Notes: generated by a model from the sequence alone, not told the origin. 64,000 nt of DNA from Bacteroidota bacterium (GCA_008933805.1 WBUH01000007.1:1-64000); one strand, 5' to 3'. Counted from the first letter of the stretch, positions 46,347-54,060 are shown. A program made the numbers and translations.

Positions 46347-46905
46347 CTGTAAATAATATGTTTTGCAGTTGGTATTAGTTTCAACTTGCTCATTTTTGTC
46401 TGGTGAACATCACTTTATTGACATGCTCAAGTATCCTTCTTTTTTAAAAAAATCAGCGAAGCTGGCCGACAAATTATTTAACACTTTTCTGTAGGTGTGT
46501 ATGAAGGTTTTGTCAATCCATATTCAGCTGTAAAAAGGAAAAGCAGATAACATAGATTGTATGGGGCAAGACTTAGCGATACAGACTTTAATACCCCATT
46601 GTGCCGCACCAGCCTTAATGGGCCAGTTAAAACTGCCGTTAAGTCATCAAATAGTGTTACTTTTGTAGCGAGTCTGGTTACTATTTGAAAAAATTAACAC
46701 TATTTTCATCACGGCTCAACCGCCCTTCAAAATCAGGTTTTTTTTACCCTTGAGGGATTTTTAAAAGTAATTTTAAAGACGTTTGAAGATTGCGAAATAT
46801 GCGGAGGCTAAATCCTTAATTTATTATGGATTTTATCAAATACCGGACTCTTTTTACCTTATTATATCTATACGTAAACAGGTCAGAAGTCTGCACTTTG
46901 GGAGT
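46347..46905. other. Gene-free stretch between giant operon and second REP cluster
   Basis: About 560 bases. A short frame near 46783-47001 runs into the REP element and lacks coding character. Local features are gttacttttgtagcg near 46655 (promoter-like) and ggttttttttacccttgagggattttt near 46735. I see no protein or RNA gene that I can support. Confidence 0.4.
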
Positions 46906-47099
46906 GTAGCGTGTTACCATTGCAAAGATACAAACTTAGCTTATTTGCACCCCTCTTCCGCTACAAGCCAAGCTACAGACTTGCGAGAGAGGGATATTTG
47001 AACGTTAAAGAAGCTGTAACTGTTGGCTAAACAAAAAGCCCCGATTTCTCGGGACTTCTATAACTTTTTTATACAAAGGTGATAATTTGGAACACGACC
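46906..47099 (-). repeat. Composite repeat: RAYT upstream region joined to outer half of the cassette repeat
   Basis: The left part, gtgttaccattgcaaagatacaaacttag to gacttgcgagaga, equals the promoter and upstream palindrome of the RAYT elements (TATCTTTG -7 at 46930-46923). The right part, from ccccgatttctcggga to ggaacacgacc, equals the outer half of copies 1-3, with the REP palindrome of that unit missing. It ends 6 bases before the stop codon of the 47106 gene. Confidence 0.75.
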
Positions 47100-47105
47100 G
47101 TTCGC

Positions 47106-47471
47106 TCAATGCTGGAGGTCTCTTTTTTCCATCAAACTTAATTTGGGAGACTTAAAAAACAGTGTAATATATTTACTGTCTACTGTATTTACAAGCATTT
47201 CCAACTCCTTATTATCGTTATATTTCATATACAAAATTAAACTGAAAATACTTATATACTTATTTAAGTCATGTCGCTTTTGCTCATCTCCAAGCATACA
47301 TTTTGCGTACTCCCAATCTTCAATAATCCAAATACAAGGAGCATCTATGTATTCATCCTTAACCTGATCATAGTGCCCCCCAAAATGAACTTCAATTTTT
47401 TTATTATCTAAATCATAGCAAAATTTGCATACTCGCTCGTCGTCAAACGAATATCCTATTTTTTTTTTCAT
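47106..47471 (-). CDS. Putative orphan immunity protein, 121 residues
   Basis: A soluble protein whose middle reads KKIEVHFGGHYDQVK and PCIWIIEDWEYAKCML, a pattern (h-x-V-x-F-G-G ... I-x-x-W) that I associate with small immunity proteins near polymorphic toxins, though I cannot fix the family. It begins 11 bases after the stop of a gene stump (47483-47587) and ends at a repeat unit, the same order as in the 18.5-21.5 kb cluster. Likely cytosolic. Confidence 0.55.
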   Translation of the reverse strand: MKKKIGYSFDDERVCKFCYDLDNKKIEVHFGGHYDQVKDEYIDAPCIWIIEDWEYAKCMLGDEQKRHDLNKYISIFSLILYMKYNDNKELEMLVNTVDSKYITLFFKSPKLSLMEKRDLQH

Positions 47472-47482
47472 ATTATACTCAT

Positions 47483-47587
47483 TTATTTTCTAAAAATATG
47501 AGCCGCAGGGCTTTTATAATTAACTTTATTCAAGAAAATATCATAACTATTTCTCTCATATTCCAAGTGCATATGATTGAAAGGTGT
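47483..47587 (-). pseudogene. 3' stump of a lost toxin-like gene, fused to a REP repeat
   Basis: After the repeat the minus strand reads TPFNHMHLEYERNSYDIFLN then KVNYKSPAAHIFRK and stops 11 bases before the next ATG. The NHMHLEY...N pattern would suit the end of a nuclease toxin. The longer frame from 47821 passes through the repeat and is not a real gene. Confidence 0.5.
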
Positions 47588-47755
47588 TCCCCCCACTCTC
47601 ACAACTCTGTAGCGCAGGCCGTGCGACAGCGACTTGTGAGTGTATCTAAAATAAGTTTGCAACTTATTCATTCTTTTAAAGTAAAACAATATGCTCCCGA
47701 TTTCTCGGGACTTCCATAACTTTTTTGTACGCAGGTGATGATTTGGGTCATAACC
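47588..47755 (-). repeat. Repeat unit with REP-like palindrome, copy 4
   Basis: Full-length unit like those at 19238-20609 but more diverged (gtagcgcaggccgtgcgaca in the palindrome; gggtcataacc at the outer end). The hairpin tcccgatttctcggga and the aataagtttgcaacttatt repeat are intact. Confidence 0.85.
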
Positions 47756-47802
47756 CTTCTTTAGAGCCGTTTTAAGAAACTTTCTCGTGCACAGACATGA
47801 AA

Positions 47803-47838
47803 AACCATCCTTAAATTTCATGAAACTTAAGGATGGTT
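47803..47838. repeat. 36-bp near-perfect palindrome
   Basis: aaccatccttaaatttca followed directly by tgaaacttaaggatggtt: 18-bp arms with one mismatch and no spacer. It is flanked by As on the left. It could be a bidirectional terminator, or an insertion-site end in the debris between cassettes. Confidence 0.7.
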
Positions 47839-47855
47839 GAAGTATAGTCTTTTGA

Positions 47856-47943
47856 AATTTAGACAGTTAAAAAGCCACCAACTATTTTTGACCACTGCCC
47901 GGGACTTCCATAACTTTTTTATGCTCAGGTGATAATTGGAACA
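47856..47943 (-). repeat. Duplicated gene tail plus outer half of the cassette repeat
   Basis: Bases 47856-47899 match 20001-20045 with one substitution and one missing A; that segment is the last codons (GSGQK-stop) and 3' flank of the membrane-protein gene at 20028. It runs straight into gggacttccataacttttttatgctcaggtgataattgg, the outer half of the repeat unit, which ends at the stop of the 47944 gene. Confidence 0.8.
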
Positions 47944-48474
47944 CTACCCGATAGCGGTATATTCTACTTTGCCTATCTTTTTAAATACTTCAATATTACC
48001 ATTTTGGTTAAATTGAGATGTTTCCACAGTATTACCATCTGAAATTGGTGTGGAAATAATATAATCATTTTTAAAATGGATTTTTACACCAAACGGAGCA
48101 TCATTACCTTCTATCCCAATTAACTCTATTCCTATAATTTCAGATTCTACAATTTCTTTGAATAGTTCACAATCTGTTACATCAAAATACTCATTTACTA
48201 TTATACAACTGTCATCTTCAGAATTCATCCACATTTTAATTTTAGGATAAAAATCTTTCCAAGAATATTTATTCTCAGGTAACGACTGATGAAATATATG
48301 CGGTAACCAAAGTTCATCTTTATCTACGCTTATTACAAATAATTTACTTGGTTCATCATTGAATACAAAACCAAATGAAATATCAATATCGGCTTCCTTT
48401 TCTTCTCCCCACGGTGTCCAAACAACAAGAAATAACCTGCTAACTGTTTTTCTAAGAAGTTCTCTAAATTCCAT
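47944..48474 (-). CDS. Immunity protein for the adjacent Rhs-tip toxin
   Basis: A 176-residue acidic soluble protein (FGFVFNDEPSKLFVISVDKD, LPHIFHQSLPENKYSWKDFY, SEIIGIELIGIEGNDAP). It starts 6 bases after the toxin stop on the same strand, the usual arrangement for a polymorphic-toxin immunity gene. It should bind and block the toxin in the cytosol. I do not recognise a named family. It is followed immediately by the repeat fragment, as the orphan immunity genes are. Confidence 0.65.
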   Translation of the reverse strand: MEFRELLRKTVSRLFLVVWTPWGEEKEADIDISFGFVFNDEPSKLFVISVDKDELWLPHIFHQSLPENKYSWKDFYPKIKMWMNSEDDSCIIVNEYFDVTDCELFKEIVESEIIGIELIGIEGNDAPFGVKIHFKNDYIISTPISDGNTVETSQFNQNGNIEVFKKIGKVEYTAIG

Positions 48475-48480
48475 ATAAAA

Positions 48481-49665
48481 CTATTTTATTGGTTTCGCAA
48501 GATTATACCAGTTATTTGATGTTTTATTAAGCAATGTAATAAAAGTACCATTGGCTTCTGTAACCAACATCTTACCATTACTAATATACATCATTGCTTT
48601 CTGATGTCCATGCCATTGACCAACACGTGTCAGGGCTGGGTTAGCACTATTTAAAAGCTTATTTGCAGCACCCCTTAATTGAGGTAACATCATTTGAAGC
48701 TGTTGTGGCGTATAGCCACCAAATCCTAAAGCATCAGCATGTTTTATTAGATGTCCTTTTGCATTATTTCCCCAACTTAATATTTTACTACTCGGCATAG
48801 CAATATTTCGTCCTAATGCCTTTGCCATAACATTCCCTAGTAGCTGTGCTCCTTTAGTTACAGGAGGTATAGGCACAAACCACAACTCAGGGTATACTGG
48901 TTCCATACGCCCGCTTGCAGGCCCTTTATTTACATACTTACCTGAAAAGACGTTATAATCTCCATTAGCTAACCCACTTTCGTAAATACTTTCAAAATCT
49001 TTATCAGGGTCATAATCATCATCACGACGATCTTGTTCAAAAATAAACCCTAGATATTCTTCAATTACATCAAGTGTTTCAAAATTATTTTGAAAGTCAC
49101 TTGGGTTATAATCTGGGTTTGGCGCGCTGTATGAATACTTTACCGAAAATGTTATCTTTTCTCCTTCATAATTAACATTTGACACCTTACCACCTGCAGA
49201 ACTTACTTTTTCTTTAAAATCTGCAAAACGGTTATACCTACTCCTTCCTGTAACACTGTTCCAAAATCGTTGAAACCCATTCTTTGGTTCTTCATAGTCT
49301 CCATTTGGATCAACAAAATAGATTGGATTATCAAAAAATGCCCGATAGGGACTCCAGCCCGGGGCGATGGAAGATTTAGGGTCAACATTCCACCTTCTAC
49401 CCAGCCTTGTATCATACTGCCAATACTCTGCTGTATTACTATTACCCGCACCGGAAACCTCATTATCCTTCTCTTGGCCATTAAAGCCGAACCGATACGA
49501 CTTCGTGCGTTTTTTAGCCTCAAATAAGCCGCCCTTCACAAATAATAGTTGCGGCTGTACAGAATTATATTTGATAGCTGGGCATCCCATTTTGAAGCAA
49601 TGTAATAAAAACTTATGAAATACATATCTTGCTACATCAGTTAATATCCAACAAAAAATGAGCAT
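48481..49665 (-). CDS. Orphan Rhs-tip toxin (Rhs core end plus C-terminal toxin domain)
   Basis: Residues ~50-120 are the end of an Rhs repeat-associated core: YRFGFNGQEKDNEV, YDTRLGRRWNVDPKS, WSPYRAFFDNPIYFVDPNGD. The hundreds of YD repeats that normally precede this are absent, and the first ~45 residues are unrelated, so this is a displaced tip. The longest frame starts at 49665, overlapping the divergent neighbour by 8 bases; an ATG at 49590 is an alternative. The C-terminal ~90 residues (GHLIKHADALGF, His305-Lys308-His309, then MLVTEANGTFITLLN) resemble the plan of BECR-fold RNase toxins; this is a tentative reading. The immunity gene follows. Without an Rhs shell it may be silent until recombined onto a full-length rhs gene. 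Confidence 0.75.
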   Translation of the reverse strand: MLIFCWILTDVARYVFHKFLLHCFKMGCPAIKYNSVQPQLLFVKGGLFEAKKRTKSYRFGFNGQEKDNEVSGAGNSNTAEYWQYDTRLGRRWNVDPKSSIAPGWSPYRAFFDNPIYFVDPNGDYEEPKNGFQRFWNSVTGRSRYNRFADFKEKVSSAGGKVSNVNYEGEKITFSVKYSYSAPNPDYNPSDFQNNFETLDVIEEYLGFIFEQDRRDDDYDPDKDFESIYESGLANGDYNVFSGKYVNKGPASGRMEPVYPELWFVPIPPVTKGAQLLGNVMAKALGRNIAMPSSKILSWGNNAKGHLIKHADALGFGGYTPQQLQMMLPQLRGAANKLLNSANPALTRVGQWHGHQKAMMYISNGKMLVTEANGTFITLLNKTSNNWYNLAKPIK

Positions 49666-50554
49666 TGAATTTATACAAGACAGTCATTCAAAAGGGTTTC
49701 TTAAAGAGATAGATGTAAAAGGCAAGAAGTTATTAGTGTTAAATACTCCCTGTTCTTTCAAAATCAGGGACAAGATTATACAGCAATTAAAAGATAGTTA
49801 CTTACCAAATGAAGAATTAGGGGGTATTCTTTGGGCAAAGCCTACAATAGAGGATGGAACCACAGTATTTGTTGTAGATAAAGTGTCATTCATTAGAAAC
49901 GCCATTGAGGATAAAGAAAGAACAGATAACCGAAAAAAAACCAATGCGTATCTGCCTGATAATTTAGAATATCTAAGCACCTTTAAAAGCGTAATTGACT
50001 CCTATTACTTTCCTATTAAATTTCATACGCATCCAACAAAGAACGATAACCATTTGTCAGAAGTTTTATCGCATATTTACCAGACCGATACCTCTGAACA
50101 AGACAGAAGGGAATCAGAAAATCATCATTTAATAGCAAATACAAATTTATTGTTACCAAGAGCCTTAGTGGTCGGAAGCACATTAAGTGCTGAGATTTTT
50201 ATCGGATTGTATGATGGTTTTATAACCCCCAAAGGGTTTGAGGACAGTAAAGTCATCCTTCAACGACAAAACTTTGATAAGCTATCAAAGCATGTAGCAA
50301 ATATTACCTTTACGGATAATCAAAAAATAGTTTTGGCTCTTATTTTGGGAGGCTTACTGTTCTTAACCATCAAATACCCCCGATTCAGTATTCCAGTAAT
50401 TATCAGCATTTTTATTGCCGCCCAGCTTCTCTCACAAAATACTGATTCTGTTGAAACCCCTTATTATTTTAATCGATTAAGACACGGAGAGGGAAAAATA
50501 TTTATTCCTGATGAAGCCACCGTCAAAGAGATGTTTTCAACTTGGGGAGCATAG
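49658..50554 (+). CDS. Membrane-anchored JAB/MPN (JAMM-like) protein
   Basis: A 298-residue protein. Residues ~45-190 fit a prokaryotic JAB/MPN domain: EELGGILWAK (Glu52/53), FHTHPTKND (His123, His125) and TSEQD (Ser146, Asp149), i.e. the E...HxH...SxxD zinc set, though the HxH-to-SxxD interval of about 20 residues is longer than usual. Two membrane helices follow (~223-240 and ~244-260), and a short C-terminal tail. JAMM proteases remove ubiquitin-like tags or process peptides; a membrane form may act on tagged envelope proteins. No E1/E2 or ubiquitin-like gene is nearby, and the substrate is unknown. Its start overlaps the divergent Rhs-tip frame. Confidence 0.65.
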   Translation: MSIEFIQDSHSKGFLKEIDVKGKKLLVLNTPCSFKIRDKIIQQLKDSYLPNEELGGILWAKPTIEDGTTVFVVDKVSFIRNAIEDKERTDNRKKTNAYLPDNLEYLSTFKSVIDSYYFPIKFHTHPTKNDNHLSEVLSHIYQTDTSEQDRRESENHHLIANTNLLLPRALVVGSTLSAEIFIGLYDGFITPKGFEDSKVILQRQNFDKLSKHVANITFTDNQKIVLALILGGLLFLTIKYPRFSIPVIISIFIAAQLLSQNTDSVETPYYFNRLRHGEGKIFIPDEATVKEMFSTWGA

Positions 50555-50556
50555 GC

Positions 50557-50588
50557 ATTGATGAATTGGTGGGGTTGTGGTATATTTG
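50557..50588 (+). promoter_or_regulatory. Promoter of the toxin-antitoxin pair
   Basis: ATTG (50557-50560), 20 nt, then TATATTTG (50581-50588), a perfect TAnnTTTG -7 element, 40 bases before the antitoxin ATG at 50629. Confidence 0.6.
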
Positions 50589-50628
50589 AGGTACAGTAAA
50601 CGGTAAAGTTTTTGCTCCTTATAAAAGT

Positions 50629-50874
50629 ATGACTACCATAGAACTAAAACAATCGCTACAAAACTCAATAGATACCATTCAGGATGAGAACTTTCTAAAA
50701 GCTGTCTATGCTATGGTGAAAGAGTATCTGAACGGTGAAATTGTCGGTCATATTGGCCGCACTCCGTTAACCCGTGCAGATATACTAAAAAGGGAAAAAC
50801 AGGCAGATGAAGATATTAAGGCCGGACGTGTTCACACACTTGATGAAGTAAAACAGCGCTTGCTTAAAAAATAG
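50629..50874 (+). CDS. Antitoxin of a ParE/RelE-type pair
   Basis: An 81-residue, mostly helical protein (MTTIELKQSLQNSIDTIQDE ... ADEDIKAGRVHTLDEVKQRL). The C-terminal half, with ADEDIKAGRVHTLDEV, resembles the toxin-wrapping tails of small antitoxins common in Bacteroidota. It lies one base before the toxin gene. It should bind and neutralise the toxin and may repress the shared promoter, although no DNA-binding fold is obvious. Confidence 0.75.
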   Translation: MTTIELKQSLQNSIDTIQDENFLKAVYAMVKEYLNGEIVGHIGRTPLTRADILKREKQADEDIKAGRVHTLDEVKQRLLKK

Positions 50875-50875
50875 T

Positions 50876-51190
50876 ATGCAGGTATTTTTCTCTGACCAAG
50901 CTTTTCTTGACATGGAAGGGGTACGTGAATACTTTGATGAAGTAGCCCCACATAAAACGGATGAAATAGTCCTCTCAATAGTTGACCGGGTTTTTCTACT
51001 CGAAGAATACCCATTATCCGGCCCCGAAGAACCATTTTTAAAAAGCATAGGCTTAGACCGCAGATTTTTGGTAGAAGGGAACTATAAAATAATTTACAGG
51101 ATTGAGGATAACATCTACATTACCCAAGTATTCGATGCGCGACAAGACCCCTTAAAAATGGTTGATAATGAGAATGCTCAACCTATTTAG
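50876..51190 (+). CDS. ParE/RelE-family toxin
   Basis: A 104-residue protein with the RelE/ParE fold: VFFSDQAFLDMEGVREYFDE at the start, a helix pair, FLLEEYPLSGPEE, then strands RRFLVEGNYKIIYRIEDNIY and ITQVFDARQDPLKM. The R-x-x-x-V-x-x-Y-x-I-x-Y core and the final DARQDP motif are typical. Family members cut ribosome-bound mRNA or poison gyrase; which of the two cannot be told. Its stop codon overlaps the convergent gene by 4 bases. Confidence 0.88.
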   Translation: MQVFFSDQAFLDMEGVREYFDEVAPHKTDEIVLSIVDRVFLLEEYPLSGPEEPFLKSIGLDRRFLVEGNYKIIYRIEDNIYITQVFDARQDPLKMVDNENAQPI

Positions 51191-51684
51191 TGGGATGTAA
51201 CTTTATGCATTACTTTAGTGTCTTTCACAGAAAGATAATTTGATTTATAAATCACATCCATAGTATCTCTAATAAGAAATCTAAACTCGTTTTCATCTGT
51301 TGTATGCGGGAATACATCTTCAATTAGTGATATAACATCAACGCTATAAGAAAACGTATCACCTCGCTTTAGTTCTTTCGGGTAAGTCCCTATCATATCT
51401 ATTGGGGTAAACTGCATAAAGCGCCCCTTATTTCCAATGGATTGTTTGAACTCAATATAAGGCTCCGTAACCGTTCTGCTATTTTCACTTTTATTGGTTA
51501 ACTTTATTCCAATAACTGTTCGTTGTCCTGTTATCTTACCAGTTCCTCCATAAGCATCAAAAGCATAATTTAAATTGACAGAAATCTTAACCCGTCCTTG
51601 TCTGTTTCTTATTACTGTTACAATATTCCACGCTAATGCTGCTGTGGCGACTATTGCTGCATAAATTGATATATAAACGGTCAT
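51187..51684 (-). CDS. Hypothetical single-pass membrane protein
   Basis: A 165-residue protein with one N-terminal membrane helix (ISIYAAIVATAALAWNIVTV), then a basic stretch (IRNRQGRVK) and a beta-rich soluble domain (TVIGIKLTNKSENSRTVTEP, YSVDVISLIEDVFPH). This one-helix-plus-beta-sandwich design recurs in small proteins of accessory islands, but I know of no function. It is convergent with the toxin gene. The basic residues just after the helix place the domain in the cytoplasm. Confidence 0.6.
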   Translation of the reverse strand: MTVYISIYAAIVATAALAWNIVTVIRNRQGRVKISVNLNYAFDAYGGTGKITGQRTVIGIKLTNKSENSRTVTEPYIEFKQSIGNKGRFMQFTPIDMIGTYPKELKRGDTFSYSVDVISLIEDVFPHTTDENEFRFLIRDTMDVIYKSNYLSVKDTKVMHKVTSH

Positions 51685-51773
51685 TATATTTTTTATGCAA
51701 AGTACTCAGTAGTTATTATTCATAAACAATTACTTTTCCACTATTTTCGCATTAGATTAATTCAATACACTCT

Positions 51774-52196
51774 ATGAATATTACTGATATTGCATCAACC
51801 CAATACGATGATTTCAAAGGTTTTGTGGCTATGGATTTCCATGATGCCACTAATTACCATGAACTTTGCAAGGATAATGGTATAGAAACGGACGATATTT
51901 TTATCCTCGGTATAAAATTCAGTGAACATACTATATCCGGTATAGGTGATAGAGGGAAGTTACACTTTACTATGTATGGCCTGTATAAATCAGAAGCGGG
52001 TGATAACTTTGAAGCAATAGAGAGGTATTTAGACGCAAACCGTTCAGTAAAACTAATAGAGCGTGGCGGCTATGTTTCCTATGCCTCATTAGGAAAATAT
52101 ATTAAACGATTTGAAGTTGCCGCTTTCAATAAAGGATTATTAGATAAGTTATCCAATACCAATATAAAGCTCGAAGAAAATAGCGATGAAGAATAA
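51774..52196 (+). CDS. Hypothetical soluble protein, 140 residues
   Basis: No signal peptide or membrane segment. Acidic, with an alpha/beta pattern (GFVAMDFHDATNYHELCKDN, IFILGIKFSEHTISGIGDRG, YASLGKYIKRFEVAAFNKGL). Not recognised. It lies alone between an oppositely oriented membrane protein and the integrase operon, and its end is 17 bases from the convergent integrase stop. Confidence 0.5.
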   Translation: MNITDIASTQYDDFKGFVAMDFHDATNYHELCKDNGIETDDIFILGIKFSEHTISGIGDRGKLHFTMYGLYKSEAGDNFEAIERYLDANRSVKLIERGGYVSYASLGKYIKRFEVAAFNKGLLDKLSNTNIKLEENSDEE

Positions 52197-52214
52197 TAAT
52201 TTTTTAAAATTATT
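52195..52214. terminator. AT-only palindrome between convergent genes
   Basis: aataatttt-tt-aaaattatt, 9-bp arms, lies exactly between the stops of the 51774 and 52214 genes, so it could end transcription in both directions. The stem is weak because it holds no G or C. Confidence 0.4.
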
Positions 52215-53128
52215 CAATCACCCAACGGATGAAACCTATCTATAATCTCCTTTGCTTGGTCATCATCCGTTCTCTTATATTTCACTGTAGTGCTGGGGTA
52301 TTTATGGCCAGCCATTAGCTGCACCTCATCCAACGGGTGCTTATATACATTCAGCCAGTTGGCAATAACACTTTTGCGTATTTCCTGCGGGGATAATACC
52401 TTATCAGGAAACAATACCTTTAAGGGTTCTATCATACCATGCACACCGTCCGGCGTTTCAACCTGCCCGCGAATAGTAATAAACAACGTGTCGCTTTGTA
52501 AAAGCTGTAACAGGTGCGGGCGTTCTTCGTGGATATACCGATACAATAAAGTAGCCTGCATAGGGGTAAGCGGTAATCTGCGCGATGCGGTTTTACGGCC
52601 TGCCGGAAAATATACCGTGCCGTTATCAAAGTTAATATGTGCTACCTTCATCCGGCATAATTCATCACTGGCAGGGGCTTGATATATCAACAGGGAAAGT
52701 ATGGCCTTGTTGCGTAGTTCCAAATGGGTGTACCTATTCTCCCGTGCATCAAGCAACGAGTGTAATTCTTCGGGAGTAAACAATACATTGAAGTTTACAC
52801 CTTTTGCCCGTGTGCCCTTTATTACTATCCCTTTACACGGGTGGTCGGTGCGTACCCCTGTCTCATAGAGATAATCGTAATACCGTTTGAGCGAAGCGAG
52901 TTTACGGTTCACAGAATTACTCACCCTGCCGTCTTCACGCGTGTAATTGCGCTTTATAGAAGACAAGTAACGTACAATATCCTGGTACTTGTATTGTTCT
53001 GCATTGGGATTGGTACGCAAAAAGTGGTTGAGGTCAAACAAATAACCGTCTGCGGTTTTTGGGGTATGAAAGGCCAGTAAATACTGCCGTAACGTATGCA
53101 AAAGTTGTTCGAGTTGTATGTCGGTCAT
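52214..53128 (-). CDS. Tyrosine recombinase with degenerate active site
   Basis: A 304-residue protein of the phage-integrase/Xer family: SAM-like N-domain (to ~105), then a catalytic domain. Retained: Lys179 (AGRKTASRRLPL), Arg251 (PQEIRKSVIANW), His275 (LMAGHKYPST) and Tyr284 (TTVKYKR). Missing: the first Arg, where QAPASDELCRM replaces the usual GLRxSEL, and the His of HxxR (Gln248). It may be catalytically impaired and act as a DNA-binding partner of the intact recombinase encoded 5 bases upstream on the same strand. Two adjacent recombinases are known in Bacteroidota mobile elements. Confidence 0.85.
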   Translation of the reverse strand: MTDIQLEQLLHTLRQYLLAFHTPKTADGYLFDLNHFLRTNPNAEQYKYQDIVRYLSSIKRNYTREDGRVSNSVNRKLASLKRYYDYLYETGVRTDHPCKGIVIKGTRAKGVNFNVLFTPEELHSLLDARENRYTHLELRNKAILSLLIYQAPASDELCRMKVAHINFDNGTVYFPAGRKTASRRLPLTPMQATLLYRYIHEERPHLLQLLQSDTLFITIRGQVETPDGVHGMIEPLKVLFPDKVLSPQEIRKSVIANWLNVYKHPLDEVQLMAGHKYPSTTVKYKRTDDDQAKEIIDRFHPLGD

Positions 53129-53133
53129 AGGGT

Positions 53134-54060
53134 TTATTTTTGGGATTGTATGAGTAGCTTTTGTTTCCTACGTTGGATGTATATATGAGAACTATCAATA
53201 TTGGAATGTCCTAAGAAACTTTGCACAAAATCTATATCTGCCCCTCTATCTACCAAGTGCGTGCTGATGCTTGCCCGCAAGCTGTGCAGGGACAACTCTT
53301 TTTTAATCAGTTCCTCGCTACCTGTTTTTTCTATCAGTTCTTTTAAGCGTTCGTTCATGTGGTCGCCTGTCATTCGTTTACCTCTGTCGTTTACTAAAAA
53401 CGCATGGGTAGGTATTTTGCCGTTCTCCACATAGCGGGTGCGTTCTGTATTGAGGTAGGTTTTAAAGTCCTGTATAACGGCTTCGCACAATACCACACTC
53501 CGTGTTTTTCTGCCTTTACCTTCCCGCACGGAAAGCCGTGCTTTGGATAACTGCACATCGTACATATCCAGCCAATGTATTTCTGTGCGGCGTAAACCTG
53601 CACCATAAGCACAGGATAGAAGGGAACGGTCGCGATACGTTTCGCAGACTGCGTATATCTTTTTTATTTCTTCTTCGGTTGCTATTTGGCGGGGCTGGTA
53701 TTTCGCCCGCAGTTTTTTAGGAAGCAGGACAATGGCATCAAGCGCACCTGTTTCCAATAAAAATTCAAAGAAGCTGCGGATGGCTAAAAAGTGTGTGCCT
53801 ACAATACTGCTTTGGCTCAGTCCTCCCTCCCGTCGCCTATTGGGGCGGGTTTCTAAATACCCTGCATACAGGTTTACATGGCGGGGCAATATATCCTGTA
53901 CCTGTTCTACTTGGTTTGTTTCCAACCATGAGAGGAATTCAAGCAGGGCGGATTTATACGCACGGGCTTGCCCACCGCTTAAATTCTTCGCATCAATCAT
54001 CACCAAAAAATCAGCAAGGTGTTTTTTATACTGGGGATTTTCTATTGTAAAGTGTGCCAT
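53134..54060 (-). CDS. Tyrosine recombinase/integrase, complete active site
   Basis: A 308-residue protein with all expected residues: Arg157 (YGAGLRRTEIHWL), Lys182/Lys185 (GKGRKTRSV), His259-x-x-Arg262 (SLHSLRASISTHL), His285 (LGHSNIDSSHIY) and Tyr294. The N-terminal SAM-like domain (residues 1-110) is normal. It cuts and rejoins DNA at an attachment or recombination site through a 3'-phosphotyrosine. It is the middle gene of a minus-strand operon (small ORF, primase/AAA+ protein, this gene, degenerate recombinase), so it is the probable integrase of the accessory region. Confidence 0.93.
   Translation of the reverse strand: MAHFTIENPQYKKHLADFLVMIDAKNLSGGQARAYKSALLEFLSWLETNQVEQVQDILPRHVNLYAGYLETRPNRRREGGLSQSSIVGTHFLAIRSFFEFLLETGALDAIVLLPKKLRAKYQPRQIATEEEIKKIYAVCETYRDRSLLSCAYGAGLRRTEIHWLDMYDVQLSKARLSVREGKGRKTRSVVLCEAVIQDFKTYLNTERTRYVENGKIPTHAFLVNDRGKRMTGDHMNERLKELIEKTGSEELIKKELSLHSLRASISTHLVDRGADIDFVQSFLGHSNIDSSHIYIQRRKQKLLIQSQK

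Noticed and set aside
46783-47001. A 72-residue plus-strand frame
   Set aside because: Its C-terminal third is antisense to the REP/RAYT upstream region, and the rest shows no domain, start signal or codon pattern.
47483-47821. A 112-residue open frame on the minus strand
   Set aside because: It runs through a full repeat unit (REIGSILFYFKRMNKLQTYF is shared with the 19717 frame). Only the final 34 residues appear to be coding.
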